From Pavlovales sp. CCMP2436 (lineage: Eukaryota > Haptophyta > Pavlovophyceae > Pavlovales), in the NCBI GenBank assembly GCA_026770615.1, contig MU631405.1, forward strand, positions 209,676-225,654: a stretch of 15,979 bases of DNA, read 5' to 3'. A program made the position numbers and the translations under genes. Numbering within the stretch: the first letter of the stretch is position 1; each line of letters starts with the position of its first letter. Shown piece by piece: positions 7,095 through 15,956 of this stretch. The notes beneath the pieces are model-generated. The model saw nothing but the letters and a program-made list of their open reading frames with translations, was not told the DNA's origin and ran no database searches.

Positions 7095-8672
7095 GCTCCG
7101 AGACGTTCCGCGCCGCGGAGACTCCCTGCCCACGGGCGATCGAGCGAGGCAGGGAGCACTCTCGCACCGCTGCCTCCACAGAACAGTGAGTGCGCCAAGT
7201 GCAGTGCTCTCTCACTCTCGCAGAGAGCGTCTGCGATGGCGATTGTCTCGGCTGTTGGTCTGCGATGGCGATTGGAGCGCTTGCACACGAATAGTGGCGA
7301 GACTCGGCCGCCAGGCTCGATGTCACGCGTCTGTACTGCGCCCGCTAGGCACTAGATGTCTATATCGTGTCACGCTTGAACGCCTGCCCCGCAGCTCCGC
7401 CTGCCCCAGCTCGTCGAGATCGATGTAGTTCATTTGCTCAATGACTGGTCATGATCGGAGCAAGTGCGCTTTTGTAATTAGTTGCCTTTGTCGCATAAGT
7501 TATGAAGTCGCAGTTCGTGCATGATGTAACTAATATTATGCGCAGGGTAAAGATACCTACCTACCTTTCGGGTCGAAATCCGAATTAGTGGCGCGATTCC
7601 GCACTGAGGAGGGGGAAAAGTGGTGGCCGGTACGAAGAAGTAGATATTGGTCACCCATGCAAGCTAAGTGTCGATAGCTGATGTCGAATAGAGCCCTCCT
7701 CGACGGTCGGAGCCCACCTCATGTGACTCGCAGGTGCCTCTAGGGTCGACAACGTACTTAATGTAACTAACATTTCAGATTTTTAGCGTTCGGAAGCGAC
7801 GCGAAAGTCATGGTTCCCGAAATGGTACCGCGGAGTTAGTTATAGATTCGTGAATGGGGCAGTGCCCCATTCACGAATCTGCAACTAACACCGCGGTACC
7901 ACCTCCGGCTCTTGAGTTGCTCCGGAGGATTTTCACCGGACTTTTATCGATTTCCCCACCGGACTGGCCATACTAGTTCGGATTTTGATGCTATCAAGTT
8001 CGACTCAGGCATGGGAATCAGGCATGTTCGACTCGTGCATGGGAACACGCACGGTGGCCAACTCAATCTATTGCCATCCTGTCTGTGAGATTGCTTGGTC
8101 TGACTGACTCGCTCGCGGATAACTACTATACATGGCACGTCTGAGGGGCGTATCCTTAGGAGCGACGTACCGGCAAGGATGTACACCCTTGATACTGGCC
8201 GCTGGCACGCAGCTAGACAGTTTTTGAAAACTAGTTACTAAAATAATTTATTCCGCTCGAGACCCCTCATCGTTGTCGGTTCATAACGACTACGTTTTGG
8301 GGATTCCCGAGCTCCGCAGATCATGGCGGGGTGCGCAAAGCTAGTTAGTGGCGCGCAAGTAGGCCTTATATACTTGCTAGTTATGATGCGCACAGGCCAG
8401 CCTGGCAAAGCAGCGTAAAATACTTTTAATACTTTTTTACAGTTGTACTTATTGGTTCATCTTCTAGCAACCGCAATATGTATGCAAATACCTCGAAGCG
8501 CCAGGCTTGTATGTACGCGGCAGCTTGCCATTATCGCCAACGCATACGGGATATCGTCAGACAGCGAGTGCCGTATAACTATCCGTCTATGTATATTAAG
8601 TGTGTATGTGGACACGTAATTAGTATTATACTTTTACAGTTGTATTATACATATATAATTACGAACTGTTGA
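7095..8672. other. Intergenic region, no gene seen
   Basis: This is about 1.6 kb of mid-GC DNA without a convincing open frame; the 80-aa minus-strand frame at 7944-8186 has no recognisable feature. It contains a large palindrome (entered separately). At 8422 and 8625 a tactttt-type tract runs into tttacagttgta, a duplicated acceptor-like segment. There are also short repeats of gttcgactc followed by gcatgggaa near 7998 and 8027. Confidence 0.5.
7823..7901. repeat. 77-79-bp near-perfect palindrome
   Basis: The sequence is symmetric around base 7862. The inner 18-bp arms (7844-7861 and 7863-7880) are perfect. The outer arms end in ggtaccgcgg and ccgcggtacc, with three mismatches near 7834 and 7842-7843. 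This gives about 35 pairs in 38 with a one-base loop. It can form a cruciform in DNA or a long hairpin in RNA. Confidence 0.95.
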
Positions 8673-9308
8673 TCATCGAATAAATAAATTTCGGTCGTAG
8701 CGCATCAGATCGCACTCGCTGCCAGTGCGGCACTGCCGCATCAGCGCCGCAAATACCACGCCGTTGGTCAGACTTCTGCCTTGCTCGATCGAGCGCGCTG
8801 CGCAGGCCGTTCCGGCGTTCATGTCGACGGGCAAGCCCGCACCACGCAGCTCGCGCACTGCTTGCGTAGCCACGGACCCTGGTTGCAGACCGCGTGGTTA
8901 TCGAGGCGAAAGTCGTCCGCAAAGAGGCAGCGCACGCGTTGCCAAAGCGGCCCGTTCTCCGCCTGTATTTCGTCATAGATTCCGTGGGGAAGCCTGCACT
9001 TGTGCCCACCAGCAACTTTGACGATCGTGCCAGAGCGCCGGATGAATCGGACCGGAAAGCCCCCGTCCTTGCCGCACAGCGCCGCCGCGTGAGTATCGGC
9101 GAGAGCTGCTTTGCTGCGCCTAGCCACCTGACCAAGCAGCATTCTACCCCTCGCTTGGCGGGCAGAGACTGCGGAGTCGCAGACGCCTGAGCGGCAGTGG
9201 TTCGAGCGCGTGTCGACTTTGCCCAATCCAAGCGTGCCACCTCTGAACTCGCGGTCAGCTACCCCGAGCCCGCCAACGAGGTCATCGACTTGGGGAAGGG
9301 CAGCCAAG
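8673..9308 (-). pseudogene. Unidentified coding remnant with a frameshift
   Basis: On the minus strand a frame reads plausible protein from 9308 down to about 8875 (including RFIRRSGTIVKVAGG and CLFADDFRLDNHAV). It then continues in another frame from about 8873 to 8673 (AVRELRGAGLPVDMN, then LTNGVVFAALMRQC). One missing base near 8866-8870 would join them. I do not recognise the family. It could be the second exon of the sulfotransferase-like gene upstream, since a GT-AG intron of about 88 bases (donor near 9394, acceptor 9308) joins them in phase. It could equally be a separate gene. Sequencing error instead of decay is possible. Confidence 0.4.
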
Positions 9309-9395
9309 TGGAGGAAGGATACACACGGTCAGTGCAGCGGTGAGCGTGCAAGCAACAGGTGTAGACAGCAGGAGGCAGAAAAACACACACACACC

Positions 9396-10087
9396 AGGGA
9401 CCAGTTTTAGACCGGAGAGACGTACGACCTCCTCGCTCTGGTCGCCCTGGCTCTTGCAGAGAGCCCTGAAGCGCGTGTAGCACTGGGACATGAAGTGGTC
9501 GCTCCCCGCTCTGCGCGCGATGTACTGCCTGCGCGCCGTGAGCTCGAGCGTAGCCACGTGCTGTCGGGAGGAAAAGTTTCCCGCAACGACCATGCGCTCG
9601 TCCTGCACGGTCTCGAGCAGCTCCGGCCACTGGGCGCCGATCTTGGTCGAGGCCCCGCGCAGATATGAGGACACATCCCGGTCGGCGGGATGGCGCACCG
9701 CCAGGATGCACAGCCACGCCGGGTCCGAGCAAAGCGATCCGGGCCCGAACAAGGGATGTCCTTAGGAGGCGCGTGGTCCAGTCTGAGGTTGAGCTCTTTC
9801 TCCACAATCTTGTGGACGGTGGTGGTGAGCCCGCCTTTCGTGGATCCGAGTAGCCCTTCTGAACGGCCCACCGGTGGAAGTCCGCTGTCGTGTTGGAGCG
9901 CGAGATGATGATGGAGAACAAAGCCGTGGACGCCACCTCGGGGGCGCTGCAGAGCATCAGCTTATCGGGGTGGTAGAGTGCGCAGTGAACGCCGGGGAAG
10001 CGGGTGGCAGACAGGACGAACGAGCTGTGCGCCGCGCTTCCCTGGAGGCCATCGGTGGCGCGCGCCGAGGAGGACGAGCTGCAGACC
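9396..10087 (-). pseudogene. Sulfotransferase-like pseudogene, two frameshifts
   Basis: Three minus-strand frames continue one another. About 10080-9855 reads ALYHPDKLMLCSAPEVASTA and FHRWAVQKG. About 9855-9765 reads LLGSTKGGLTTTVHKIVEK. About 9760-9396 reads WLCILAVRHPADRDVSSYLR, then SDHFMSQCYTRF and EEVVRLSGL. The order fits carbohydrate-type sulfotransferases: a 5'-phosphosulfate loop (family PK-x-GST), then R-x-P-x-R-x-x-S-x-Y for 3'-phosphate binding. Each frame change corresponds to one missing base in a short repeat (ggcta, ccttg). The loop has Glu where the catalytic Lys is expected, which supports loss of function. No clear 5' exon was found upstream of an in-frame TGA near 10090. 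Confidence 0.55.
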
Positions 10088-11262
10088 GATCATCCTCGCG
10101 AAGCCAGAGCTCCAGTTCGTGCCGGGTTGTATAAATGGCGAGCTTTATATGGAAAACAGAGCTAAAGCTCTTCGTTTATACAATTACAAAGCTATTCGTT
10201 TATACAATTACATCAATCAGAGCCATCTTCTGAGAGCAGTGACACTGTATGCTCGCCGGTGCAGCGCCCTCGCTGAAGCGCGGAGAGTTATACGCAAGTG
10301 CTACTTGCCTGGTTTCTGTCTGCGTGCCTGTATACAGAAGCCGTGTGTTGTGTTATTATTGCTGCTGCTCTCTTGATCTAATGTGCGCAATGTCCAAATA
10401 TGAATAATGAAACTGAAAACTTCACGATTTATCCCTGTCAGCACATAATATATTGTGTGTAAATATCTATTATCTATAAAAACGTCTGGCCCCGTAAACG
10501 ATCTCCCAGTCTCCCAGTGGTGCAGCAACAACACACTGTTAACCTAGGACCGCTCCCGAGCACACGGATAGCGTCATCATCCCCTCGTCGTCAGCTGAGA
10601 TTAACGTAGAAAGAAAAACAAAACAAAATTATCACCCAAAAATACTCTCACTCCCCTGGTTTAAGTTGAGTGACTGGTGAGTGGGCACGTGACTGGTGAT
10701 TGGGCACGTCTTGTTGGCCTTCAGCGCACGTGCAAGTGTAGAGAGGATTTGTCGTTTTGATCAGGCAAAACGGGCGTAGGCTTCGGCGTCGGGCCAGGGG
10801 CGAGCATTAGCCGGTTTTAAGCTCTAAAGGAATGTAACTGGGTTGTTGTAACTGATTCAGTTTCGTGGGTTTTAAGCAGGGGAGTACTCCCTGGTTTAAG
10901 GTTGAGTGGCGAGAACTATACTAAAAGGGCCAAGGAGGGGAGGGGTGGGGTGGGGTGCGTGGAGGGGGGGGGGTTGGGAAACAGACTGTGCCTGCCCTTG
11001 AGCAGGCGACAGCGTGCGCCTGCCTGCTGCAGCCTCCCGGAAAAAAATGGATGCTCCCGACTCGCAGCCTCGGAAAGCGCACAGAGCTGCCTGATGAGGC
11101 ATAGAGCCAGGCGTGTGTGATTAAGTTAGTTAAGCTGTGTGGAGCGGGCCGCGCGGCGATTAGATAGTTACCATAACTTCCTGGCTGCATGCAGATTAAA
11201 AAATCATCACCCGCCCGCCGCCGACTGAGCGAAGTCTCGACTTCTGCACACGTCTTCCAAGC
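10088..11262. other. Intergenic region with short tandem repeats
   Basis: No gene seen. At 10167-10211 a 23-bp unit containing ttcgtttatacaattaca occurs twice. At 10671-10689 and 10690-10708 tgactggtgagtgggcacg is duplicated with one change (agt to att). The phrase ccctggtttaag followed by gttgagtg appears near 10655 and again near 10890. A G-run of ten lies at about 10965. The last part presumably holds the promoter of the Myb gene. Confidence 0.55.
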
Positions 11263-11931
11263 ATGTCGCTCATGCGGGGCCGCTGGGCACGCGACGGCGC
11301 AGGGTGGCACCTGGACGGCGAGCCTCAGGCGACAGCTCCGCCCTCTTCGCTGCCGCTGCCAACTGCGACACTCGACGAGCTCGCTGCCGCATGCCTGCCC
11401 CGGCGCTCTGCGGCAGCGGCGCTCTCTTTCTCCGCAGCAGACACGTTCCAGCCCCCCAGCACCGCGGCGTTGAGTGCGCTAGCGGACGCCTGCGCAGACG
11501 CGGCGAAATGCGCGCTCTACACATACCACAGCGGCGAAAACAGTGGCGGGCTTGAGATCAGTCACAAAACTATCCCGTGGACCAGCGGCGAGGACAGGCT
11601 GGTCTGCGAGGGCGTGGAGTTGCACGGCTGCAAGTGGTCCCTCATCTCGATGTCTCTGCCCGGGCGGACCGACAATGCTGTGCGCAACCGCTGGCACCGG
11701 CTGGCGCAGGCGCGACGCTGGCGAGAAGAGGCGCACGCACAAGCGGCGCAGCTGGGTTTCGCTGACCCCGGTGGCAGCAGTGCAAACTCCGGGTATAAGT
11801 GCCGCCAGTGTGGCCAACCCAAGCGTGGGCACGTGTGCCCGAACGAGGACACCTCGCGCCTGTCTGCACTGCAGCCGCTGCAGCCGCCGCTACCGCCGGC
11901 AACGCACCCGTCTAAGAGAGGCTGCGCGTAA
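11263..11931 (+). CDS. Single Myb/SANT-repeat protein with CCHC zinc motif
   Basis: This 222-aa single-exon protein starts at ATG 11263, with a second in-frame ATG three codons later. An Ala/Pro-rich N-terminus (1-100) precedes one Myb/SANT repeat at about 104-150. The spaced tryptophans W106, W125 and W144 and the recognition-helix phrase LPGRTDNAVRNRWHRL are of the R3 type that contacts DNA. At 178-192 YKCRQCGQPKRGHVC gives C180-x2-C183-x6-H190-x-C192, a probable small zinc site. The C-terminal tail is Pro/Leu-rich. It is probably a nuclear DNA-binding regulator with unknown targets. A single repeat suggests it binds as a dimer or has a telomere- or SANT-like role, which is inference. Confidence 0.82.
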   Translation: MSLMRGRWARDGAGWHLDGEPQATAPPSSLPLPTATLDELAAACLPRRSAAAALSFSAADTFQPPSTAALSALADACADAAKCALYTYHSGENSGGLEISHKTIPWTSGEDRLVCEGVELHGCKWSLISMSLPGRTDNAVRNRWHRLAQARRWREEAHAQAAQLGFADPGGSSANSGYKCRQCGQPKRGHVCPNEDTSRLSALQPLQPPLPPATHPSKRGCA

Positions 11932-12640
11932 AGGTTCGAGCGCCTCGCAGCCAGAAGCTGCATCGCAGCCGCACGCCCCATCCCTCCGTGAGCAGCGCAC
12001 AAACAGACAGTATGCTGCACGCGAGGCCGTCTGCGATTCGTGATCACCAATCACGCGCGGGCGCTCCGTGTTCGCGGGTGACGCAGCACGCCCGCAATCT
12101 TCCGCATTCCAAAGTCCTGCACTCGAGGCCCACCCCCGGCAAGGGGTGGGATAGACTGGACCAAAAGATAAGCCTATTTGCAATTTCTGTCCCTCGGGAA
12201 AAAAAGCGCAATATATGTGATACAGGCTAGTGACGAAGTAATGGTTTGGGAGTCGCGTAGGTGTGTCGCGCTTGCAGACGGTGCTGCATTTACAGACGAC
12301 GCGGGGGAGATGCAGTGGATATCGGTCAGCGCGCCAGTCGAGAGTCGTCGTCGATCGTCGTGTGTCTGAACTGATCAGCTGTGGGGACGGTATCCGTGTG
12401 CTCGGGGTGGAGCCCTGGATCTGAGAGTTTTTTTCAACGCTCATTTCCAGTGCGATCCCCTCGGGGACGGACGTTTAACTAGAAAATTACACACGCATTG
12501 AATGAGATCGAGTCATCATATCTAAAATTAACTGGCCAATCTGGCATTGGCAACCTCTGCACTTTCATGTTAGTCTAGCCTATCTTAATCTTATTATCTA
12601 CGATGTCGTCGGTGGCAAGATATAAACGTATGTGGATACA

Positions 12641-12736
12641 CAGACGCAAGCTTGAATCCCTATCAGTAATATATTATATTAATGTAGAGGGGTTCGGGTT
12701 GGCGGTACGTTTCAAGTTTAAGTCAGACTGATCTTA
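12641..12736. repeat. Interspersed repeat segments, intergenic copy
   Basis: 12641-12681 matches the reverse complement of about 1972-2009 (core agcttgaatccc, then cagtaatatattata). 12701-12736 resembles 2161-2194 in direct orientation (ggcggt, then caagtt, then ctgatctta). The change of relative orientation means these are at least two separate repeat pieces, not one block copied whole. Confidence 0.65.
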
Positions 12737-12953
12737 TATATTATAAATATATATTCCTTGGCTGGTCGTGTCCATGTCCTTCAATAACTTGGTGACCCCT
12801 TGGCCCTCGACCGCCTTGCGACACATTATCGCGTATTTGTGCGCAATAAATGCAATCATTTATAGCTCATCCCAGTTCGAGTCAGTTTGTATAACTAGAA
12901 GGTAACACACAGAGAGACCTGTAATAAATTTGATCTATATATATATATATATA

Positions 12954-12998
12954 TAGCGGCTCAGCATGGTTCAACAGGTGTTGTTCACTCATTGACTT
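12954..12998 (+). repeat. Interspersed repeat segment matching GT intron 8
   Basis: It reads tagcggctcagcatgg and continues through ttcaacagg and ttgttcactca. It corresponds to the reverse complement of 4550-4592 with a few substitutions and indels. Confidence 0.75.
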
Positions 12999-13143
12999 CA
13001 ATATATCTGATCTACGATCGGGCTTGGCGGATGAGCATCCTACACGCAGTGCATTCTGCTACAGAATATTCTAAGCATAAAAAGTAACTAATTATACTGG
13101 CCGACAGTAACCTCCATCGGGTTAGCGTCGGCCAGACGCTGAC

Positions 13144-13331
13144 GGGCACAAGTAACGGCGAGTCAAGCCTCCATTCGGGTGCGGGTACAGCGCCAGTACG
13201 GCGAGCCACCTCACGGAGCACACGCGCACGCACTGTGGCGAGCGCGGCCGTACGCGTGCGACGAGCCGGGCTGCGACGTTAGGGCCGCACAGTCGCGCAC
13301 CCTCGAGAAGCACGAGCGCACGCACAGTTAA
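13144..13331 (+). pseudogene. C2H2 zinc-finger remnant
   Basis: Two classical fingers can be read. The second (13245-13331) is complete: CDEPGCDV followed by RTLEKHERTHS and TAA, with C-x4-C-x12-H-x3-H spacing. The first (13180-13233) reads CGYSASTASHLTEHTRTH with C-x12-H-x3-H, but its first cysteine is missing and an in-frame TAA lies about nine codons upstream. The linker expected as TGERP carries two extra bases, so the fingers lie in different frames. It is a decayed end of a nucleic-acid-binding protein; no other part of it is visible in the window. Confidence 0.65.
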
Positions 13332-13466
13332 ATGCATAGTTACTAATTATGGGGGTAGCGATAATTGAAATAACCAGTTAGTTACAGTGCTCGGCATAAT
13401 CGTGAAAGTAATCGACCTTGCTATCTAACCTCCCCTGGCACGCCTCCATCTTTCATCCCAGCGCAG

Positions 13467-13633
13467 AGTCGTCGCAGGCGAAGTATATGGCCGCCGCTGG
13501 CAAGATGATATTGGAGGAGAAGTTGCCGGCTCTCCTCCAGATGGAGTTGCCGTCTGGAGGACATGCCCGCGAAGAACGAATCCGGTTCTTTCGTGGTGAG
13601 CCGACGATCGCAGACTTCGCATATCTATTTTGA
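13467..13633 (+). pseudogene. Glutathione S-transferase C-terminal fragment
   Basis: After a possible acceptor (AG at 13465-13466) the frame reads KYMAAAGKMILEEKLPALLQ, then IRFFRGEPTIADFAYLF and TGA. The phrase F-F-x-G-x-x-P-T-I-A-D-F-A is the typical N-capping and alpha-6 region of GST C-terminal domains. Only about 55 residues are present, no thioredoxin-fold N-terminal half is visible nearby and no donor follows, so it is more likely a relic than an exon of a working gene. Confidence 0.5.
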
Positions 13634-13639
13634 ATTGCT

Positions 13640-14000
13640 GTCATCTACCCATGGAGCTCGAAATCGGGTAAGGAATGAAAAAGAAAGAATGACTGCGGTC
13701 GGGGATCTTTCAGGATCTTTCTACGGAGTGTTGTTGTCAATAGTTTTGAACACCTGAAGACACCCTTAGAAGCAAAATTTGATGGGGAACAACTTCGGTG
13801 AGGGGGTCTGACACCTGATTTTAACGGGGTCTTCCTCAAAACGGCCTCTGAAGTTAGTGATTATGCAGTCAAAAACCACCCTCACTTTGGAGGCCATTAA
13901 CTCGTAATTTTCGTTAGAATCAGGTCCAAAACACGAACAAAGTTGTTCCTCGTCAAATTCTACGTCTACAGAGATCTTCAAAGTTTGATTCAACCCATTT
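13640..14000 (-). other. Low-GC patch with an unassigned 75-aa minus-strand ORF
   Basis: This block has a distinctly lower GC content than the genes beside it and no microsatellites. On the minus strand 13993-13766 encodes a 75-aa frame with acidic VDVEFDEEQL and FDCIITNFRGRFEEDPVK, which looks protein-like but matches no family I recognise. The flanking frame from about 13839 to 13645 could continue it after a shift (KGVFRCSKLL). It may be a relic of a transferred or mobile sequence; certainty is low. Confidence 0.25.
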
Positions 14001-14173
14001 CGGACTTGTTATCGACGGGTCCGCGCCCCGGTGCTTTCCCGGTATCGGAATTCACGGGTATAGCAAACGGCTCCTGATCTCGATCGAGATCGTTACGACT
14101 GGCGGGCAGGCACCAGCAGCAGAGGGGCACTAGGGCAGCTCGTCCAGGTGAAGCCTTCATACCGACAGGAGGC

Positions 14174-15913
14174 ATGGCGCCCGCGCGAGAGCAGCTCGTG
14201 ACGGCCCGCTTTGCAAACTGGGACCCGCACGGACAGGCGCCGCAGTGGGGCCACGGGGCGGAGGACGTGGCCAAGAGCCAGCTCGACGCGCAGGCGGACC
14301 GGCCGCGCGTCCGCCGGCCACGGCCCACGGTCTTCACGTCCGTCACTGATTTGCTTACGACCGTCGACAGCCACACGCGCCGTGCCGACGCTGCCGCGGC
14401 CGCCGCCGTGCGCGCGCTGCGCTCGGTGCCAGAGCTGTCGGCGGAGGGGGGTGATGGGGGCGGGCGGGCAGGCGCACAATCGCCAATGCTCGCGGGCAAA
14501 GACGCGGTCATGGCGCCGCGCCTGCTGCCTCCGCTCGCAAAGATGGCGAGCCTCCCCGACTTTGCGCAGACAGCACCCGTCAGCGGCCGTGGGGCGTCGC
14601 CCGCGCGCCGGCGGCCTGGGAGCAGCGCGGGCCGCCCGCAGGTGGGACACGTGCGCATGATCGGGCAGCACGGCGGGGTGGGCCGTGAGGCATCACCCGC
14701 CGACCGCGCGACCGCCGAGGCGTGGCTCAATGGGATTCTCACTTACGCCCTCGCTGCACGCAGCCCGCCTCGCAGCCCGCGTCGGCGGCAGGCGTCTGCG
14801 CGGCAGGCTTTCGTGCGGAGCGAGGTGGACGGGAGCTGGCCATTTACTGCGGAGGACTTGGCCTCGCCTGATGAACGCGTGGCGGCAGACCTCGAGGCGC
14901 AAATGCAGGCGCTCCGAGCCTCGACGCCCCCTGGAGAGCGAGGCGGAGAGGGCTACGGGAGCAGTGTCTATTCGCAGCCCGCCACCGTAGAGGGCACGCG
15001 TGAGGGCACGCCTGCGCTGCTCGCCCCTCGCACTGTGGGCCTAGAAGTTGCCGGCCTGTCCCGCGCACAGCTCGCACAGCTTGGGGTGGACGCACCCACC
15101 GCCTCTCGCCTCTACACCGCCATGTACGTCTACTCCTCCGGTCTGGCGCAGATCTTCGCGGAAACTGTCGGACACTGTCGGACAGCCGAGCCACGTGCAG
15201 GGGTACTTTTTTTATAATACTTCTTTTAATGCCTCCCCACTTGCAGCCCCTGTCGGGGGCGTAGTGACTTGCCACACACCTTCGCCACTAACCCGAACCC
15301 GAACTCACTGCACGCAACATCCTAACCCCAATCCTGCACACTGCTCTGCTGCCCACTGCCCGTCCCCACACACAGTGGCTAAAGTACTTGCCACACACGT
15401 TAGCCACTTACCCCTACCCTTACCCTAGCTCGCTGCAACACCCTAACCCCAATCCTGCACTGACTGTCCGCTGCCCACTGTCCGTCTACACTGTCCACCG
15501 CCCTTATGCGACGCTGACCCGCGCCCTATGTGACCCTTTCCTCTTCCCCGTGTGACCTCCTGTGCAACCCAGGCGCTCGCACGTGTGTGGAAGGGATTTA
15601 TAGCTGTGCTCGAATCGCAGGTGATGGCTGCAGCTCTTCCACTGTCTGCTCCCACTGTCTGCACCCACTGTCCGCTATCCCCCTCTCCCCCCCCCACACG
15701 CACACACCCACTCCCCTTGGCCGTGCTCGAGTCGCAGGTCTGCCGCCCACTGTCAGCACCCACTGTCTGCTGCTCGGTGTCCGACCAGCTAACGCCCCCC
15801 CCCCCTCTCGTATTGTAATATTTAGCTGCGTGCAAGTCACGGGTCCGACCTTTTCTGGGCCGCAAACCTCGCCGACTCAGAGCTCGAGAAAGCGAAGGAA
15901 GCGGTAAGGGCTT

Positions 15914-15956
<43 letters not shown>

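Larger units (their letters stand above)
11932..13143. other. Intergenic region with interspersed repeat copies
   Basis: No gene seen. Between 12480 and 13010 it is AT-rich and carries three stretches also found in or near the glycosyltransferase gene: 12641-12681 (like intron 3, inverted), 12701-12736 (like 2161-2194, direct) and 12954-12998 (like intron 8, inverted). A (ta)n tract lies at about 12935-12954. The part from 11932 to 12450 is GC-rich flank of the Myb gene. Confidence 0.55.

Noticed and set aside
6641..7288. 215-aa minus-strand frame across IFT20
   Set aside because: Low-complexity Ser/Arg/Cys text opposite a clear IFT20 gene.
7990..8045. tRNA gene suggested by gttcgactc
   Set aside because: I could not fold acceptor, D and anticodon arms around it; the motif is part of a short local repeat.
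8690..8780. Sialyltransferase (GT29) motif S
   Set aside because: The TNG-to-C spacing resembles it only loosely, and no motif L with the expected residues was found upstream.
15405..15430. Telomere-like cccctacccttaccctag
   Set aside because: It is a short irregular stretch inside a 119-bp duplicated intron segment, not a run of identical telomeric units.
15048..15865. Several 80-140-aa frames on both strands
   Set aside because: They are open only because the intron repeats are GC-rich and lack stops; the codon text is repetitive Pro/Thr/His or Gly/Arg.
15919..15954. Poly(A) tail of a retroposed transcript
   Set aside because: It begins 15 bases after a good donor site, with no retrocopy body or target duplication visible; more likely an intronic homopolymer.
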